DNA of 64,000 bases from Niallia endozanthoxylica. Lineage in GTDB: Bacteria; Bacillota; Bacilli; Bacillales; Cytobacillaceae. The DNA lies in NCBI RefSeq assembly GCF_008710145.1, contig NZ_VYKL01000015.1:186001-250000 (forward strand), written 5' to 3'. The stretch's first letter is position 1; every line of letters begins with the position of its first letter. The position numbers and the translations under genes are program-made. The notes beneath the pieces were generated by a model. That model ran no database searches and had not been told where the DNA came from. It was given only the letters and a program-made list of their open reading frames with translations. Positions 19,835 to 31,036 of this stretch are shown here, one piece after another.

Positions 19835-22017
19835 TAACGTCCCACTTCTTCCATAATATATGCTTCAATCACGTCACTTTCTTTAACGTCATTGAAGTTT
19901 TTGATGGTAATACCACATTCATAACCTTGACTAACTTCTTTTACATCATCTTTAAAGCGTTTCAAATCATCAATTTCTCCTTCAAAAATAACAACCCCAT
20001 CACGGATTAAACGAATACCGCTGTCGCGCGTAATTTTTCCGTCTGTTACATAGCTTCCGGCAATCGTTCCCACTTTGGATACTTTAAAGGTTTGACGAAC
20101 TTCTGCTTGACCAATGATTTTTTCTTCAAATTCCGGATCAAGCATCCCTTTCATGGCAGCTTCAATTTCTTCTATCACTTTATAGATAATACGATGTAAA
20201 CGAATATCCACATCCTCTTGGTCTGCTGCCCGTTTTGCATTATTATCCGGACGAACATTAAATCCAATGACAATCGCATTTGACGCAGCAGCTAGAGAAA
20301 TATCGGACTCATTAATCGCTCCAACAGCCGTATGAATAATCTTGATATTTACACCTTCAACATCGATTTTTTGTAATGATGCCGCAAGTGCTTCCGCAGA
20401 TCCTTGAACATCTGCTTTAATAATAATATTAAGTTCCTTCATTTCACCCTGCTTCATATGCTCGAACAAGTTATCAAGGCTTATTCTTGTTTTTTCGCTG
20501 CGCTGCGCTTGCAGGGCGGAAGATGCTCTCACTTCACCTACTTGGCGAGCTGTTTTTTCATCATCAAAAACAACGAAACGATCTCCAGCTTGCGGAACTT
20601 CGTTTAATCCGGTAATTTCCACTGGTGTTGATGGACCTGCTTCTTTTACTCGGCGTCCTAAATCATTCACCATGGCACGGACACGACCAAATGTATGACC
20701 AACAACGATTGGATCTCCAACTTTTAATGTACCGTTTTGTACAAGTAAAGTTGCGACAGATCCGCGACCCTTATCCAATTGAGCTTCGATAACTGTTCCA
20801 ACCGCTTTACGATTTGGGTTGGCTTTATATTCTTCCACTTCACTGACAAGTAGAATCATTTCTAGTAAGGAATCAATTCCTTCACCGGTTTTTGCAGAGA
20901 TTGGAACAAAAATGGCATCTCCACCCCATGCTTCTGGGACAAGACCATGTTCTGTTAATTCCTGCATCACACGATCAGGGTTTGCTGTAGGTTTATCAAT
21001 TTTATTTACCGCAACAATAATTGGAACCTCAGCAGCTTTCGCATGGTTGATAGCTTCAACTGTCTGTGGCATAACCCCATCATCTGCAGCTACAACAAGA
21101 ATCGTAATGTCTGTGATTTTTGCACCTCTAGCACGCATCGTTGTAAAAGCAGCGTGACCAGGAGTATCTAAAAACGTAATCTTCTTCCCGTTTTCAACCA
21201 CTTGATAAGCACCGATATGCTGTGTAATTCCTCCTGCTTCTCCTGCTGTTACTTTTGTGTGACGAATGGAATCAAGCAATGTGGTTTTCCCATGGTCAAC
21301 GTGACCCATGATTGTAACAACTGAAGGTCTTTCAACTAGTTCTACATCTTCATCATCTGTGAAGTAAACTTCAAGATCTGTTACATCAATTTTAATTTCT
21401 TCTTCAACTTCTACCCCATATTCACCGGCAATTAATTCAATTGCATCTTTATCAAGATCCTGATTAATGGTTGCCATAACACCGAGCAAGAATAATTTTT
21501 TGATGATTTCAGATGGTTCTCGATGCAGCTTTTTTGCCAGCTCTGCAACAGTTAAAGATTCAGTGAATGTAATTTTAGCAGGAAGTTCCTTTTCTTTCTT
21601 CTTTTCCGGCTGTGCTTGATACTGATGTTTACCTTTATGCTGATTGTTTTTATTTTTATTTTGATTATTTTGGTTACTTTTACCTTTATTTTTATTAAAG
21701 CCGCCTTTTTGGTTTGCTTGTGTATTTTGACTTGGCTTTTTAGGCGACGATTTAATAACATCTTTGGTTTTTACCACATGCTGTTCATCATCCAACTCCG
21801 TTTGATACTGAGTTTTTTCTTTTCCTTGCTGCCCAGTTGCATCAAGCTTTTTATCATCCTTCTTTTGAAAATATCCGTCTAGCTTTTTCACAGCATCATC
21901 CTCGATTGTTGTCATATGATTTGAAACCTCTATATTCATGTCTTTTAATTTCGTAATAACTTCTTTACTTGAGATATTTAATTTTTTTGCGTATTCATAC
22001 ACGCGTATTTTACTCAT
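19834..22017 (-). CDS. infB: translation initiation factor IF-2
   Basis: GTPase that places fMet-tRNA on the 30S subunit. 727 residues. The N-terminal IF2N domain is followed by a Lys/Asn/Gln-rich low-complexity linker (about 60-140) and a second IF2N domain. The G domain has [20 protein letters not shown] and NKIDK, then domains II-IV. ATG at 22017 with GGGGGTGA upstream. It lies between ylxQ and ylxP in the nusA operon. Internal starts producing shorter IF-2 forms are possible but not resolved here. Confidence 0.97.
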   Translation of the reverse strand: MSKIRVYEYAKKLNISSKEVITKLKDMNIEVSNHMTTIEDDAVKKLDGYFQKKDDKKLDATGQQGKEKTQYQTELDDEQHVVKTKDVIKSSPKKPSQNTQANQKGGFNKNKGKSNQNNQNKNKNNQHKGKHQYQAQPEKKKEKELPAKITFTESLTVAELAKKLHREPSEIIKKLFLLGVMATINQDLDKDAIELIAGEYGVEVEEEIKIDVTDLEVYFTDDEDVELVERPSVVTIMGHVDHGKTTLLDSIRHTKVTAGEAGGITQHIGAYQVVENGKKITFLDTPGHAAFTTMRARGAKITDITILVVAADDGVMPQTVEAINHAKAAEVPIIVAVNKIDKPTANPDRVMQELTEHGLVPEAWGGDAIFVPISAKTGEGIDSLLEMILLVSEVEEYKANPNRKAVGTVIEAQLDKGRGSVATLLVQNGTLKVGDPIVVGHTFGRVRAMVNDLGRRVKEAGPSTPVEITGLNEVPQAGDRFVVFDDEKTARQVGEVRASSALQAQRSEKTRISLDNLFEHMKQGEMKELNIIIKADVQGSAEALAASLQKIDVEGVNIKIIHTAVGAINESDISLAAASNAIVIGFNVRPDNNAKRAADQEDVDIRLHRIIYKVIEEIEAAMKGMLDPEFEEKIIGQAEVRQTFKVSKVGTIAGSYVTDGKITRDSGIRLIRDGVVIFEGEIDDLKRFKDDVKEVSQGYECGITIKNFNDVKESDVIEAYIMEEVGR

Positions 22018-22037
22018 ACTTTCACCCCCGCTGATAT

Positions 22038-22340
22038 TTAATCGAGCAGCGTCATTAATTTTTTTGCAAATCCCTCATCTAATAATGCAACCACAACACG
22101 TGCCTCTTTTCCAATTGCACGTCCTAATATTTCACGGTTTTCAATGATTTTTAAAGGAACTCCGTAGGATTTACATTTATCTGTAATTTTTTTAGCTGTG
22201 TTAGCAGAAGCATCTGACGATAATAGAATGAGCTTTGCTTTACCGCTTCTAATTTCTTTTACGGATAACTCTTCTCCCGAAATAATTTTCCGCGCTCGAT
22301 TGGCTAATCCAAGCAATGATACCCATTGATGTTCATTCAT
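22038..22340 (-). CDS. ylxQ: L7Ae-family RNA-binding protein YlxQ
   Basis: 100-residue L7Ae/L30e/S12e-like protein, probably a kink-turn RNA binder, encoded between rnpM and infB. The [19 protein letters not shown] start and the [16 protein letters not shown] core match the family. Its ATG overlaps the last base of the upstream stop codon (TAATG). Its precise cellular role is not known. Confidence 0.93.
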   Translation of the reverse strand: MNEHQWVSLLGLANRARKIISGEELSVKEIRSGKAKLILLSSDASANTAKKITDKCKSYGVPLKIIENREILGRAIGKEARVVVALLDEGFAKKLMTLLD

Positions 22341-22621
22341 TAGGATAATCGATTCTCCTTTTCGATAAGCTCCAATAACTCATCATATATAGAATCATCA
22401 ATTGATACTTGTAAATGATTGGATAACACATTTTTCTTTTTTGCAGATAGAACGGTTTCTTTATCCAAGGAAAGATATGCGCCACGACCCGATTTTTTAC
22501 CCGTTAAATCGACTGACACTTCCCCTTCTTTAGAACGGACGATTCGAACTAATTCTTTTTTAGGTTTCATTTCACCAGTCACGACACATTTACGTAAAGG
22601 CACTTTTTTTCGACTGTTCAC
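22340..22621 (-). CDS. rnpM: YlxR family, RNase P modulator RnpM
   Basis: 93-residue YlxR-family RNA-binding protein; recent work names it RnpM, a modulator of RNase [11 protein letters not shown] and GRGAYLS motifs are present. The start is set to GTG at 22621: AAGGAGG is 7 nt upstream, giving [11 protein letters not shown], which matches relatives. The ATG two codons upstream is only 1 nt from that site. It follows nusA by about 20 nt. Confidence 0.92.
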   Translation of the reverse strand: MNSRKKVPLRKCVVTGEMKPKKELVRIVRSKEGEVSVDLTGKKSGRGAYLSLDKETVLSAKKKNVLSNHLQVSIDDSIYDELLELIEKENRLS

Positions 22622-22642
22622 CCTCATCCCTCCTTGAATAAT

Positions 22643-23827
22643 TTATCGTTCATCATCAAAGTTGTCAGTATCAAAGTTAATATCATCATCTACATCGATA
22701 TCATGATTATGTTTTAACTCAAAGTCCACTTCTTCTTCTATATCTTCTTGATTAAAGGTTAATAGTGATTCCTCACGAGGAAAAATACCTGCTTCGCGAG
22801 CATCACTTTCAGATTTGATATCAATTTTCCACCCTGTCAGCTTTGCAGCTAAACGTGCATTTTGACCACGTTTACCGATTGCAAGCGAAAGCTGATAATC
22901 AGGAACAATAACCGTCGTTGCTTTATCTGCTTCATTTACGATTACATCGAGAACCTTGGAAGGACTTAATGCATTCGCAACAAAAACAACAGGGTCAGCT
23001 GACCATTTTACAATATCAATTTTTTCACCCTTCAATTCATTAACAATTGCTTGGACACGAGATCCTTTAGGTCCTACACAAGACCCGACTGCATCTACTT
23101 CTGGATTATCAGAGTGAACAGAAATCTTTGAGCGGTCGCCAGCTTCACGCGCAACTGATTTAATTTCAACCGTACCATCATAAATTTCAGGTACTTCTAT
23201 TTCGAATAATCTTTTTAATAACCCCGGATGTGTACGGGAAACAAATATTTGCGGACCTTTTGTTGTTTTTTCAACCTTAGTTAAAAATACCTTAATGCGA
23301 TCATGTGGTTTGTATCTTTCATTCGGCATTTGTTCATTGCTAGGCAAAATTGCTTCAATTTTACCGAGACTGACATAGATAAACTTTGGATCCTGTCTTT
23401 GCACAATCCCTGTCATAATATCTTCTTCGCGATCAATAAATTCTGAATAAATAATACCTCGTTCTGCCTCACGAACACGTTGCGTTACAACTTGCTTAGC
23501 CGTTTGAGCTGCAATTCGACCAAAATCCTTTGGTGTTACTTCTAGCTCAACTACATCTTCAATTTGGTAATTTGGATTAATGCGGCGAGCATCATCAAGT
23601 GAAATTTCAAGACGAGGATCAAATACTTCATCTACCACTTCTTTTCGGGCAAATACACGCATAGACCCTGCACCTAAATTAATATCAATTCTTACATTTT
23701 GAGCTTGATTAAAATTTCGGCGATAGGCAGAGATAAGTGCTGCTTCAATCGCTTCCATTATGACATTTCGAGAAATTCCTTTTTCCTTTTCAAGCACTAA
23801 CAGAGCATCTAGTAATTCACTGCTCAT
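22643..23827 (-). CDS. nusA: transcription termination/antitermination factor NusA
   Basis: RNA polymerase-associated pausing and termination factor. N-terminal domain, then S1 (about 135-200) and two KH domains, with SCVGPKGSRVQAIV in KH1 and IGKRGQNARLAAKLTGW in KH2. 394 residues, about 20 more than B. subtilis NusA as I recall. The excess is an Asp-rich tail at the C-terminus (DVDDDINFDTDNFDDE). ATG at 23827 with AGGGGG upstream. The operon leader suggests NusA feedback. Confidence 0.97.
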   Translation of the reverse strand: MSSELLDALLVLEKEKGISRNVIMEAIEAALISAYRRNFNQAQNVRIDINLGAGSMRVFARKEVVDEVFDPRLEISLDDARRINPNYQIEDVVELEVTPKDFGRIAAQTAKQVVTQRVREAERGIIYSEFIDREEDIMTGIVQRQDPKFIYVSLGKIEAILPSNEQMPNERYKPHDRIKVFLTKVEKTTKGPQIFVSRTHPGLLKRLFEIEVPEIYDGTVEIKSVAREAGDRSKISVHSDNPEVDAVGSCVGPKGSRVQAIVNELKGEKIDIVKWSADPVVFVANALSPSKVLDVIVNEADKATTVIVPDYQLSLAIGKRGQNARLAAKLTGWKIDIKSESDAREAGIFPREESLLTFNQEDIEEEVDFELKHNHDIDVDDDINFDTDNFDDER

Positions 23828-23864
23828 GAGAATGGTTCCCCCTTAATTTACAGTTCTTCCTTTG

Positions 23865-24335
23865 TTAAGAAAAGCTAACAGCAAGTCTTGCCTGTGCTAC
23901 CTTCTCATAAGGAATGTTCACGCTTTTCTTTCTTGTTTTTATTTTGATTTCTAGTGTAACAGTTATTCCATCAAAGTGGGTTAAAATTCCTTCAAATTGC
24001 TTTTCACCTTCAATTGGCTCGTACGTTTTAATGAATACATTTTTTCCAATCGCTTTTTCAAAATCTTTATCCTTTTTTAGAGGGCGCTCTGCTCCAGGTG
24101 AAGAAACTTCAAGGAAGTAATTATGCACAATCGGATCAACCTCGTCTAATTTCTCACTAAGTCTCTCGCTAACTAATCCACATTCTTCAATATCTATGCC
24201 AGTTTCTTTGTCAATAAATACTCTGAGAAACCAATCTTTACCTTCTTTAACATATTCAATGTCAACAAGCTCAAGTCCCATATCATCCAATATTGGCGTG
24301 ACTAATTGACTAACCGTTTCTGCCACTTTGCTCAC
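23865..24335 (-). CDS. rimP: ribosome maturation factor RimP
   Basis: Factor for 30S assembly, ylxS in B. subtilis. 156 residues with [22 protein letters not shown] and the [12 protein letters not shown] signature. GTG start at 24335 with AAAGGAGGG 6 nt upstream. First gene of the nusA-infB operon, with a 240-nt structured leader. Confidence 0.95.
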   Translation of the reverse strand: MSKVAETVSQLVTPILDDMGLELVDIEYVKEGKDWFLRVFIDKETGIDIEECGLVSERLSEKLDEVDPIVHNYFLEVSSPGAERPLKKDKDFEKAIGKNVFIKTYEPIEGEKQFEGILTHFDGITVTLEIKIKTRKKSVNIPYEKVAQARLAVSFS

Positions 24336-24384
24336 GGTATCCCTCCTTTACACTTAAGCACCATAAGTTTAAATGAATGTAGAA

Positions 24385-24448
24385 AACTCCTGTATATTGC
24401 TTATGCCTTCTTCCAACTGCGTGAAGAAAGCTTAGGAGCACAGGAGTT
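24385..24448 (-). promoter_or_regulatory. leader hairpin upstream of rimP, possible NusA-dependent terminator
   Basis: Outer arms AACTCCTGT and ACAGGAGTT (9 bp) enclose an inner CTTTCTTC/GAAGAAGG stem. The minus-strand sequence after the stem is TTCTACATT, a weak U-tract. In B. subtilis this operon leader is known to hold a NusA-responsive terminator; homology is inferred from position and form only. Confidence 0.5.
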
Positions 24449-24524
24449 ACAAAAATCAACCGTATTGTTTAAACAGGGCCGTTTCTAAAAGCAATAACTC
24501 ACCAGGATATGTATAGACAATACG

Positions 24525-24548
24525 AAAGAGTGGGTTTCCCCACTCTTT
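24525..24548 (-). repeat. hairpin with GAAA tetraloop in rimP leader
   Basis: Perfect 10-bp stem AAAGAGTGGG/CCCACTCTTT closed by a GNRA-type GAAA loop on the minus-strand RNA. No T-run follows, so it is more likely structural than a terminator. Confidence 0.65.
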
Positions 24549-24581
24549 ATTACCAGAGTTATCCTTAGTATTTCCACTAAA

Positions 24582-24610
24582 ACTATAACATATCCAAATA
24601 TTTAATGCAA
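24582..24610 (-). promoter_or_regulatory. sigma-A promoter (extended -10) for rimP-nusA-infB operon
   Basis: Minus strand: -35 TTGCAT at 24605-24610, 17-nt spacer, -10 TATAGT at 24582-24587 preceded by TGT. Confidence 0.75.
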
Positions 24611-24660
24611 ACATCGAAATGCGGAAGCGTCTTGGTCAGATTCGTCAGCTAGAAAACAAT

Positions 24661-24687
24661 AAAAGGGGAGACTTCCTCTCCCCTTTT
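24661..24687 (-). terminator. intrinsic terminator of polC
   Basis: Perfect 11-bp stem AAAAGGGGAGA/TCTCCCCTTTT, 5-nt loop, T-rich tail on the minus strand, 12 nt after the polC stop. Confidence 0.88.
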
Positions 24688-24699
24688 CAACAATTAATA

Positions 24700-27600
24700 T
24701 TAAAATAAGGATAGTTGATTTTGATCTGGTAATGATTCAAGACAGCCTTGATTATCCAAGTATTCCATAATTGTCTTTGATACTTTTCCTCTTTGCTGAA
24801 GGTCTTCTTTTGATAGAAATTCCCCTTGTTCACGTGCTTTTACAATATTATAAGCTGCATTTGTCCCTAAACCAGGTATGGCATTAAACGGAGGAATCAA
24901 TGAATTACCATCAATAATAAATTCTGAAGCACTTGATCTGTATAAATCGACATTATTAAACGAATAGCCCCGTTCACACATTTCAAGCGCAAGCTCCAAT
25001 ACTGTCAACAAGTTTTTTTCCTTTGTCGAAGCATCAAGCCCTTTTCCATTGATTTCATCAATTTTCGCCCTAATGGAAGCTGAACCTTTTGCCATGGCTT
25101 CAAGATCAAAATCCTCAGCACGAACCGTAAAATAGGCTGCATAATATAAAATCGGATGATGTACTTTAAAATAAGCAACACGAACTCCCATTAATACATA
25201 AGCTGCAGCATGGGCTTTAGGAAACATATACTTAATCTTTTTACAAGAATCAATATACCACTCCGGAACTTCATTCTTGCGCATTTCTGCTTCCATATCT
25301 TCTGTTAGGCCTTTCCCTTTCCTCACTGATTCCATAATTTTAAATGCAAGTGATGGTTCAAGGCCTTGATAGATTAAATAAACCATAATGTCGTCACGAC
25401 ATCCAATTACCTCGGGAAGCGTACAAATATTATTCTGAATCAGCTCTTGAGCATTTCCAAGCCACACATCCGTTCCATGAGATAGACCAGATATTTGAAC
25501 AAGCTCAGAAAAAGTTGTCGGTTTCGTATCTTCGAGCATCTGTCTTACGAAACGAGTTCCAAATTCAGGAATCCCCAATGTCCCCGTTTTACACATAATT
25601 TGTTCTTCCGTTACACCTAAAGACTCGGTACTGCTGTATATTTTCATCACTTCCGGGTCATCCGTTGGAATCGTTTTAGGATCAATCCCGCTTAAATCTT
25701 GGAGCATCCTAATGACGGTTGGATCATCGTGTCCAAGTATATCTAGCTTCAAGACATTATCATGGATGGAATGGAAATCAAAATGAGTTGTCTTCCATTC
25801 TGAATTTCTATCATCGGCTGGAAACTGGATTGGTGTAAAATCAAATACATCCATATAATCTGGAATAACTATGATTCCGCCCGGATGCTGTCCTGTTGTT
25901 CGTTTGACCCCGGTGCATCCTGAGGCAAGCCTTTCTACTTCTGCACCACGAAGCTGAAGGTTATGGTCCTGCTGATACGCTTTTACATAACCAAAAGCTG
26001 TTTTATCGGCGACTGTACCGATCGTTCCTGCGCGATAAACATAATCTTCACCGAATAATACTTTTGTATAGTTATGAGCACGAGGCTGATATTCTCCGGA
26101 AAAGTTTAAATCAATATCGGGTACCTTGTCCCCTTTGAAACCTAAGAAGGTTTCAAACGGAATATCCTGACCTTCTTTTTTATACAATGTGCCGCAGTTC
26201 GGGCATTCTTTATCAGGAAGATCAAAACCAGATCCAACAGAACCATCATTAAAAAACTCAGAGTGCTTGCATTCAGGACATATATAATGCGGCGGCAGTG
26301 GGTTAACCTCGGTAATTTCCGTCATAGTTGCAACCAGTGACGAGCCTACAGAACCACGAGAACCAACGAGGTATCCATCGTCAAGAGATTTTTTAACTAG
26401 CTTATGTGAAATCAAATAAATAACAGCAAATCCGTGGCCAATTATACTTTTTAATTCTTTTTCAAGCCTTGCTTCAACAATTTCCGGAAGCGGGTCACCA
26501 TAAATCTGTTTTGCCATACCGTAACTCATGTTTCGGATTTCATCTTCGGCCCCTTCAATTTTTGGTGTATACAAATCATCTTTAATCGGTTTTATTGGTT
26601 CAATCATATCAGCAATTTTATTGGTATTTTCAACAACAATTTCTTTTGCTTTTTCTTTTCCAAGAAAAGCAAAAGCATCAAGCATTTCATTTGTTGTTCT
26701 AAAATGAACATCCGGTAATTTATGTCGATTTAACGGATTGGCGCCGCCCTGTGAGCTGATAAGAATCTTCCGGTATATTTTATCATTTGGATTTAAATAG
26801 TGAACATTCCCTGTTGCAACAACCGGTATGTTTAGCTTTTCACCGAGCATGACAATATTACGAATAATTTCCTCCAACGCTTTGTCATCACGTATTAGTT
26901 CTAATTCAATTAAATGCTTATATACTTCCTTCGGGTGAACTTCTAGATAATCATAGAACTCAGCAATCTTCTCTACTTCTTCAGGACCCTTTTGCATCAT
27001 GCCTTCAAACACCTCGCCTTTATCACAGGCAGAACCGACAATAATGCCTTCGCGGAACTTTTCTAACTGTGAGCGGGGAATTCTAGGAACCCTGTAAAAA
27101 TAATTAATATGGGAAACAGAAACCAGTTTAAATAAATTTTTTAACCCAATATCATTTTGTGCCAGCAATGTACAGTGGTATGGTCTAGATCTTTGGTAAG
27201 CATTTCCCTGACCCATATTGTCATTCAACTGATTATGGTATTCAATACCCCTTTCAGCCGTGTCTTTTAACATTTTCATTAGAATATATCCAGTTGCTTC
27301 AGCATCATAAATCGCCCGGTGATGCTGCGTTAATTCGACATCCAGCTTTTTGGCGAGCGTATTTAAACGATGGTTCTTCATTTCAGGGTATAAAAAGCGA
27401 CCTAATTCCAACGTATCGATAACCGGGTTTGATGCCTTCTCCAAACCAATTTTTGTATAGCCCATATTTAAAAAGCCCATATCAAAGGAAGCGTTATGCG
27501 CAACAAGTACAGCATCTTCCGCCCATGTATGAAATCTTTTTAAAACAGCTTCCACTTCTGGTGCATCTTGCAGCATGTCATCTGTAATATGTGTCAAATT

Positions 27601-29016
27601 GATAATCGTTGCTGACAGCGGACGATGAGGATTGGCAAATGATTCAAAGCGGTCGATTATTTCTCCTCCGCGAACCTTTACTGCTGCCAATTCAATGATT
27701 GTATCATATACAGCAGACAGACCGGTTGTCTCAACGTCAAAAACGATATACGTATCATCAGCTAGTTTTCGATGAGCCGAGTTGTAGGCAATTGGCACAC
27801 CGTCATCAACTAAATTAGCTTCAACACCGTAGAGAATTTTTATATCATTTTTTTTACCAGCACTAAACGCTTCCGGGAAGGATTGTGCGACAGCATGGTC
27901 AGTAATCGCAATGGCTTTATGTCCCCATTTTTTTGCTTGACTGACAAGAGAACTGACAGAAGAGACTGCATCCATTTGGCTCATCGGTGTATGCAAATGA
28001 AGTTCAACGCGTTTTTCATCCTCAGGTGCCGTATCTTTTCTACTCGGCGGCTTTATTTCATTAACATCATTTCCGATCATAACAAGGTCACGAACGAACG
28101 TATCATTTTGGATGCTTCCTCGAACTTTTAACCACATTCCCTTTTGAACACGATTAAACATGGCTGCATCTTCTTTATCACGAGAAAACATTTTAACAAG
28201 AATAGAGCTTGTATAATCCGTAATTTTAAAGGTTAATAACGTACGGCCGCTGCGAAGTTCCTTCGTTTCAGCAGCAAATACATATCCCTCAATCACAATC
28301 CTGCGCTCTTCATCTGTTATTTCTTCTAGTTTTCTGAATTCCGTATCATCACGGATGGTTAAGCCAATCGTTAGTGGTCCGCTGTCCTCGACCACATCAT
28401 CAGCCTTTTCATCACGCTTCTGCATTTCAACGAGTGCCTGCATACCTCTTTCTTCATCTTCTTTTTGCTTTGCCAACAAAAATTGTTGATATTCTTCATT
28501 TGCCTGTTCCGTAGATACTTCCGTATCAATTGCAAAAATAGGAAAGCCGTATTCCTCATAGATTTGAGAAATCAAACTGGCATATTTCCGTTTGATCGAT
28601 AAACCTTCCATTTCATTTCGAACTTTAATCAACATCTTGTTCCCCTGTAATTTGGGGAGTTGTTCGTTTAACAGCTTGGAAAGCGGCGGTGAGATTCCTT
28701 CTATTTCTTGAATACATTTTCTCCAATAATCTACTACCAGCTGTTCAGTAAATTGAGAATCTAATACTTTAATGGAGTAGGAAATTTGAGCAATGTAAGA
28801 GAAAGTTGTTTCAAGTTTATTTAAAAAAGTACTTAAGACATTGTATGGTAAAATACTCTCGAATAAAAAGTGAAAATGCCATTTCCTAGCCTTTTTTTCG
28901 ATAACCAATTTTTCAATCTGGGCTTTCGAGAAATATGGAACAATGGCATCTTCAGTAAGGTTTAATTGCTGTAATAAGAGCTGAAAACGCTCATTTTTTC
29001 CTGAGTCAACACTCAT
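24700..29016 (-). CDS. polC: DNA polymerase III alpha subunit, PolC type
   Basis: Main replicative polymerase of low-GC Gram-positives, with its own proofreading. 1438 residues, the family length. In order: N-terminal domain, OB fold (about 235-320), PHP domain ([12 protein letters not shown] onward) interrupted by a DEDDh exonuclease ([27 protein letters not shown]), polymerase core with [12 protein letters not shown], and HhH and C-terminal regions. A CxxC pair precedes the core (ICPECKH, CPNCG). ATG at 29016 with GGGAGGAGAG upstream. Monocistronic: own promoter and terminator. Confidence 0.98.
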   Translation of the reverse strand: MSVDSGKNERFQLLLQQLNLTEDAIVPYFSKAQIEKLVIEKKARKWHFHFLFESILPYNVLSTFLNKLETTFSYIAQISYSIKVLDSQFTEQLVVDYWRKCIQEIEGISPPLSKLLNEQLPKLQGNKMLIKVRNEMEGLSIKRKYASLISQIYEEYGFPIFAIDTEVSTEQANEEYQQFLLAKQKEDEERGMQALVEMQKRDEKADDVVEDSGPLTIGLTIRDDTEFRKLEEITDEERRIVIEGYVFAAETKELRSGRTLLTFKITDYTSSILVKMFSRDKEDAAMFNRVQKGMWLKVRGSIQNDTFVRDLVMIGNDVNEIKPPSRKDTAPEDEKRVELHLHTPMSQMDAVSSVSSLVSQAKKWGHKAIAITDHAVAQSFPEAFSAGKKNDIKILYGVEANLVDDGVPIAYNSAHRKLADDTYIVFDVETTGLSAVYDTIIELAAVKVRGGEIIDRFESFANPHRPLSATIINLTHITDDMLQDAPEVEAVLKRFHTWAEDAVLVAHNASFDMGFLNMGYTKIGLEKASNPVIDTLELGRFLYPEMKNHRLNTLAKKLDVELTQHHRAIYDAEATGYILMKMLKDTAERGIEYHNQLNDNMGQGNAYQRSRPYHCTLLAQNDIGLKNLFKLVSVSHINYFYRVPRIPRSQLEKFREGIIVGSACDKGEVFEGMMQKGPEEVEKIAEFYDYLEVHPKEVYKHLIELELIRDDKALEEIIRNIVMLGEKLNIPVVATGNVHYLNPNDKIYRKILISSQGGANPLNRHKLPDVHFRTTNEMLDAFAFLGKEKAKEIVVENTNKIADMIEPIKPIKDDLYTPKIEGAEDEIRNMSYGMAKQIYGDPLPEIVEARLEKELKSIIGHGFAVIYLISHKLVKKSLDDGYLVGSRGSVGSSLVATMTEITEVNPLPPHYICPECKHSEFFNDGSVGSGFDLPDKECPNCGTLYKKEGQDIPFETFLGFKGDKVPDIDLNFSGEYQPRAHNYTKVLFGEDYVYRAGTIGTVADKTAFGYVKAYQQDHNLQLRGAEVERLASGCTGVKRTTGQHPGGIIVIPDYMDVFDFTPIQFPADDRNSEWKTTHFDFHSIHDNVLKLDILGHDDPTVIRMLQDLSGIDPKTIPTDDPEVMKIYSSTESLGVTEEQIMCKTGTLGIPEFGTRFVRQMLEDTKPTTFSELVQISGLSHGTDVWLGNAQELIQNNICTLPEVIGCRDDIMVYLIYQGLEPSLAFKIMESVRKGKGLTEDMEAEMRKNEVPEWYIDSCKKIKYMFPKAHAAAYVLMGVRVAYFKVHHPILYYAAYFTVRAEDFDLEAMAKGSASIRAKIDEINGKGLDASTKEKNLLTVLELALEMCERGYSFNNVDLYRSSASEFIIDGNSLIPPFNAIPGLGTNAAYNIVKAREQGEFLSKEDLQQRGKVSKTIMEYLDNQGCLESLPDQNQLSLF

Positions 29017-29071
29017 TTAGATATCTCTCCTCCCGCTTACTATTTCTTTTTATAATATAAGCACAAAAAGT

Positions 29072-29077
29072 ATTATA
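29072..29077 (-). promoter_or_regulatory. extended -10 promoter for polC
   Basis: Perfect minus-strand TATAAT preceded by TGC (extended -10), about 55 nt before polC. No strong -35. A 14-bp palindrome lies at 29099-29112, where a -35-proximal operator would be. Confidence 0.6.
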
Positions 29078-29098
29078 GCACACTACACTATTATTTAG

Positions 29099-29112
29099 GA
29101 TGGAATTCCATC
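29099..29112. repeat. perfect 14-bp palindrome upstream of polC
   Basis: GATGGAATTCCATC reads the same on both strands and sits next to the expected -35 region of the polC promoter. Possible protein-binding site; no known operator recognised. Confidence 0.5.
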
Positions 29113-29145
29113 GTATAAATGAGTGTACATTCCTTTAGAAAAAAA

Positions 29146-29199
29146 TTAGCGCTTAAAAAGTTCCCATTATGAAGAATAGGTCCCTTTACTAAGCGCTAA
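29146..29199 (-). terminator. intrinsic terminator of proS
   Basis: TTAGCGCTTA/TAAGCGCTAA arms (10 bp), with an inner partly paired stem, followed on the minus strand by seven or more T. It starts 15 nt past the proS stop. Confidence 0.82.
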
Positions 29200-29213
29200 C
29201 TCTTTTGACTATT

Positions 29214-30914
29214 TTATAAAGAAGAAAGAATGTCTGTAACCTTTCCAATCAATTCACTAGTATGAACCTCAAACATTTCACCCGTTTGACGAACTTTGAC
29301 TTCAACAATTCCATCGCTTGCTTTCTTGCCAACCGTAATACGGACAGGCAGGCCGATTAAATCACTATCAGCAAACTTAACTCCTGGACGTTCCTGACGA
29401 TCATCGAGTAATACGTCGTAGGTTTGTTTTAACTCATCATAGAGATTTTCAGCAAGTGAACTTTGAGCTTCATCCTTCATATTGACAGCAACAATATGAA
29501 TTTTAAATGGGGCAACCGCAACTGGCCAGATTAACCCTTTTTCATCATTAAATTGTTCGGCAATGGATGCCATTGTTCTAGAGATACCTATGCCGTAACA
29601 ACCCATAATAAATGGCTGTGTTTTTCCATTCTCATCAAGATAAACTGCATTCATTGCTTCACTGTATTTTGTACCTAATTTAAACACATGCCCTACTTCA
29701 ATACCCTTTGCAAATAAGATATTTCCTTCGCCATCCGGAGACGGATCACCTTCCTGAATAAAACGGATATCTTCATAACGAGTAACAGAGAAATCACGTC
29801 CAGGATTTACATTTACGTAATGATAGTCCTCTTCGTTTGCGCCACACACACCATTTACAATTGCTTCGACAGCATGATCAGCAATAATCTCTACACCCTT
29901 TGCATTTACAGGGCCTAACGAACCAATCGAACATCCAAGAATATTTAGTGTTTCCTCCGGCTCGGCAAGTTCTACAATACCTGCATCAAAAATATTTTTC
30001 AGCTTTATATCATTTACTTCATGGTCACCTCGAACCAATACAAGAACAGGCTTCTCATCTACCTTAAATAATAATGATTTTATACATTTTTCAGAAGATA
30101 CATTTAAAAAGGCCGATACTTCTGAAATCGTCTTTTGATTTTCAGTTAATGCCTTTTCTAATTCCTTTTCTGTCTCATTACCTCTCTCATATGAAGCCAC
30201 AACAGGAGCCATTTCAATATTAGCCGCATAGGAAGATGTATCAGAATAGGCAATGGTATCTTCACCGATATCTGATAAAACCATAAACTCATGTGTCCCC
30301 TTACCACCGATAGAACCTGAATCTGCAATAACCGCACGGAAATTCAAGCCACAGCGTGAAAAAATATTAGAATAAGCTTGAAAAATCTCATTATACACTT
30401 CATCTAAGCTTTCTCTTGACGAATGAAAAGAATAAGCATCCTTCATAATGAATTCTCTTCCTCTTAACAAACCAAAACGCGGTCTTTTTTCATCTCGAAA
30501 CTTTGTTTGGATTTGATATAGTGAAAGCGGCAGACGCTTATATGATTTTACCTCATCTTTAATAAGGCTCGTAATTACTTCTTCATGTGTTGGCCCTAAT
30601 GCAAATTCCCTGTTATGCCGGTCATGTAATCTCATTAATTCAGGACCATATGTATACCATCTTCCTGATTCCTGCCAAAGCTCTGCTTGCTGCAGTGCAG
30701 GCATTAATAATTCTACGGCTCCAGTAGCATCCATTTCTTCACGGACAATTTGCTCCACCTTTTGAAGGACACGTTTTGCTAAAGGTAAAAAACTATACAC
30801 ACCACTTGCATTTTGACGGATAAAACCTGCACGTAATAATAATTGATGACTCTTAATTTCAGCATCTGCTGGGATTTCTCTTAGAGTAGGAATAAGCATC
30901 TTACTTTGTTTCAT
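29214..30914 (-). CDS. proS: prolyl-tRNA synthetase
   Basis: Class II aminoacyl-tRNA synthetase of the bacterial type, with a YbaK-like editing domain inserted between motifs 2 and 3 (about 230-390). Motif 2 region [16 protein letters not shown], motif 3 [11 protein letters not shown], and an anticodon-binding C-terminal domain are present. 566 residues. The second of two adjacent ATGs (30914) is taken as start, 6 nt after GAGGTG. It follows rseP, as in B. subtilis. Confidence 0.97.
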   Translation of the reverse strand: MKQSKMLIPTLREIPADAEIKSHQLLLRAGFIRQNASGVYSFLPLAKRVLQKVEQIVREEMDATGAVELLMPALQQAELWQESGRWYTYGPELMRLHDRHNREFALGPTHEEVITSLIKDEVKSYKRLPLSLYQIQTKFRDEKRPRFGLLRGREFIMKDAYSFHSSRESLDEVYNEIFQAYSNIFSRCGLNFRAVIADSGSIGGKGTHEFMVLSDIGEDTIAYSDTSSYAANIEMAPVVASYERGNETEKELEKALTENQKTISEVSAFLNVSSEKCIKSLLFKVDEKPVLVLVRGDHEVNDIKLKNIFDAGIVELAEPEETLNILGCSIGSLGPVNAKGVEIIADHAVEAIVNGVCGANEEDYHYVNVNPGRDFSVTRYEDIRFIQEGDPSPDGEGNILFAKGIEVGHVFKLGTKYSEAMNAVYLDENGKTQPFIMGCYGIGISRTMASIAEQFNDEKGLIWPVAVAPFKIHIVAVNMKDEAQSSLAENLYDELKQTYDVLLDDRQERPGVKFADSDLIGLPVRITVGKKASDGIVEVKVRQTGEMFEVHTSELIGKVTDILSSL

Positions 30915-31036
30915 CATTTGCACCTCGGGTTAAATTATTAATAAAAAAATTCATTTCAATAAAACACTTGCTTTTCTTATATGCAACCACAAGTGGAGGG
31001 CTTATGAATCCGCCCCCCATCAGCTAAAGCTTTTAA

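Larger units (their letters stand above)
24336..24699. other. intergenic region polC-rimP with promoter and structured leader
   Basis: 364 nt without a gene. In transcription order it holds the polC terminator (24687-24661), an extended -10 promoter (24610-24582), a hairpin with a GAAA loop (24548-24525), and a large imperfect hairpin (24448-24385) before rimP. Confidence 0.7.

Noticed and set aside
30995..31018. GGGGGGC/GCCCTCC hairpin before proS as a terminator or T-box
   Set aside because: No T-run follows and no T-box features are visible; a weak 7-bp stem only.
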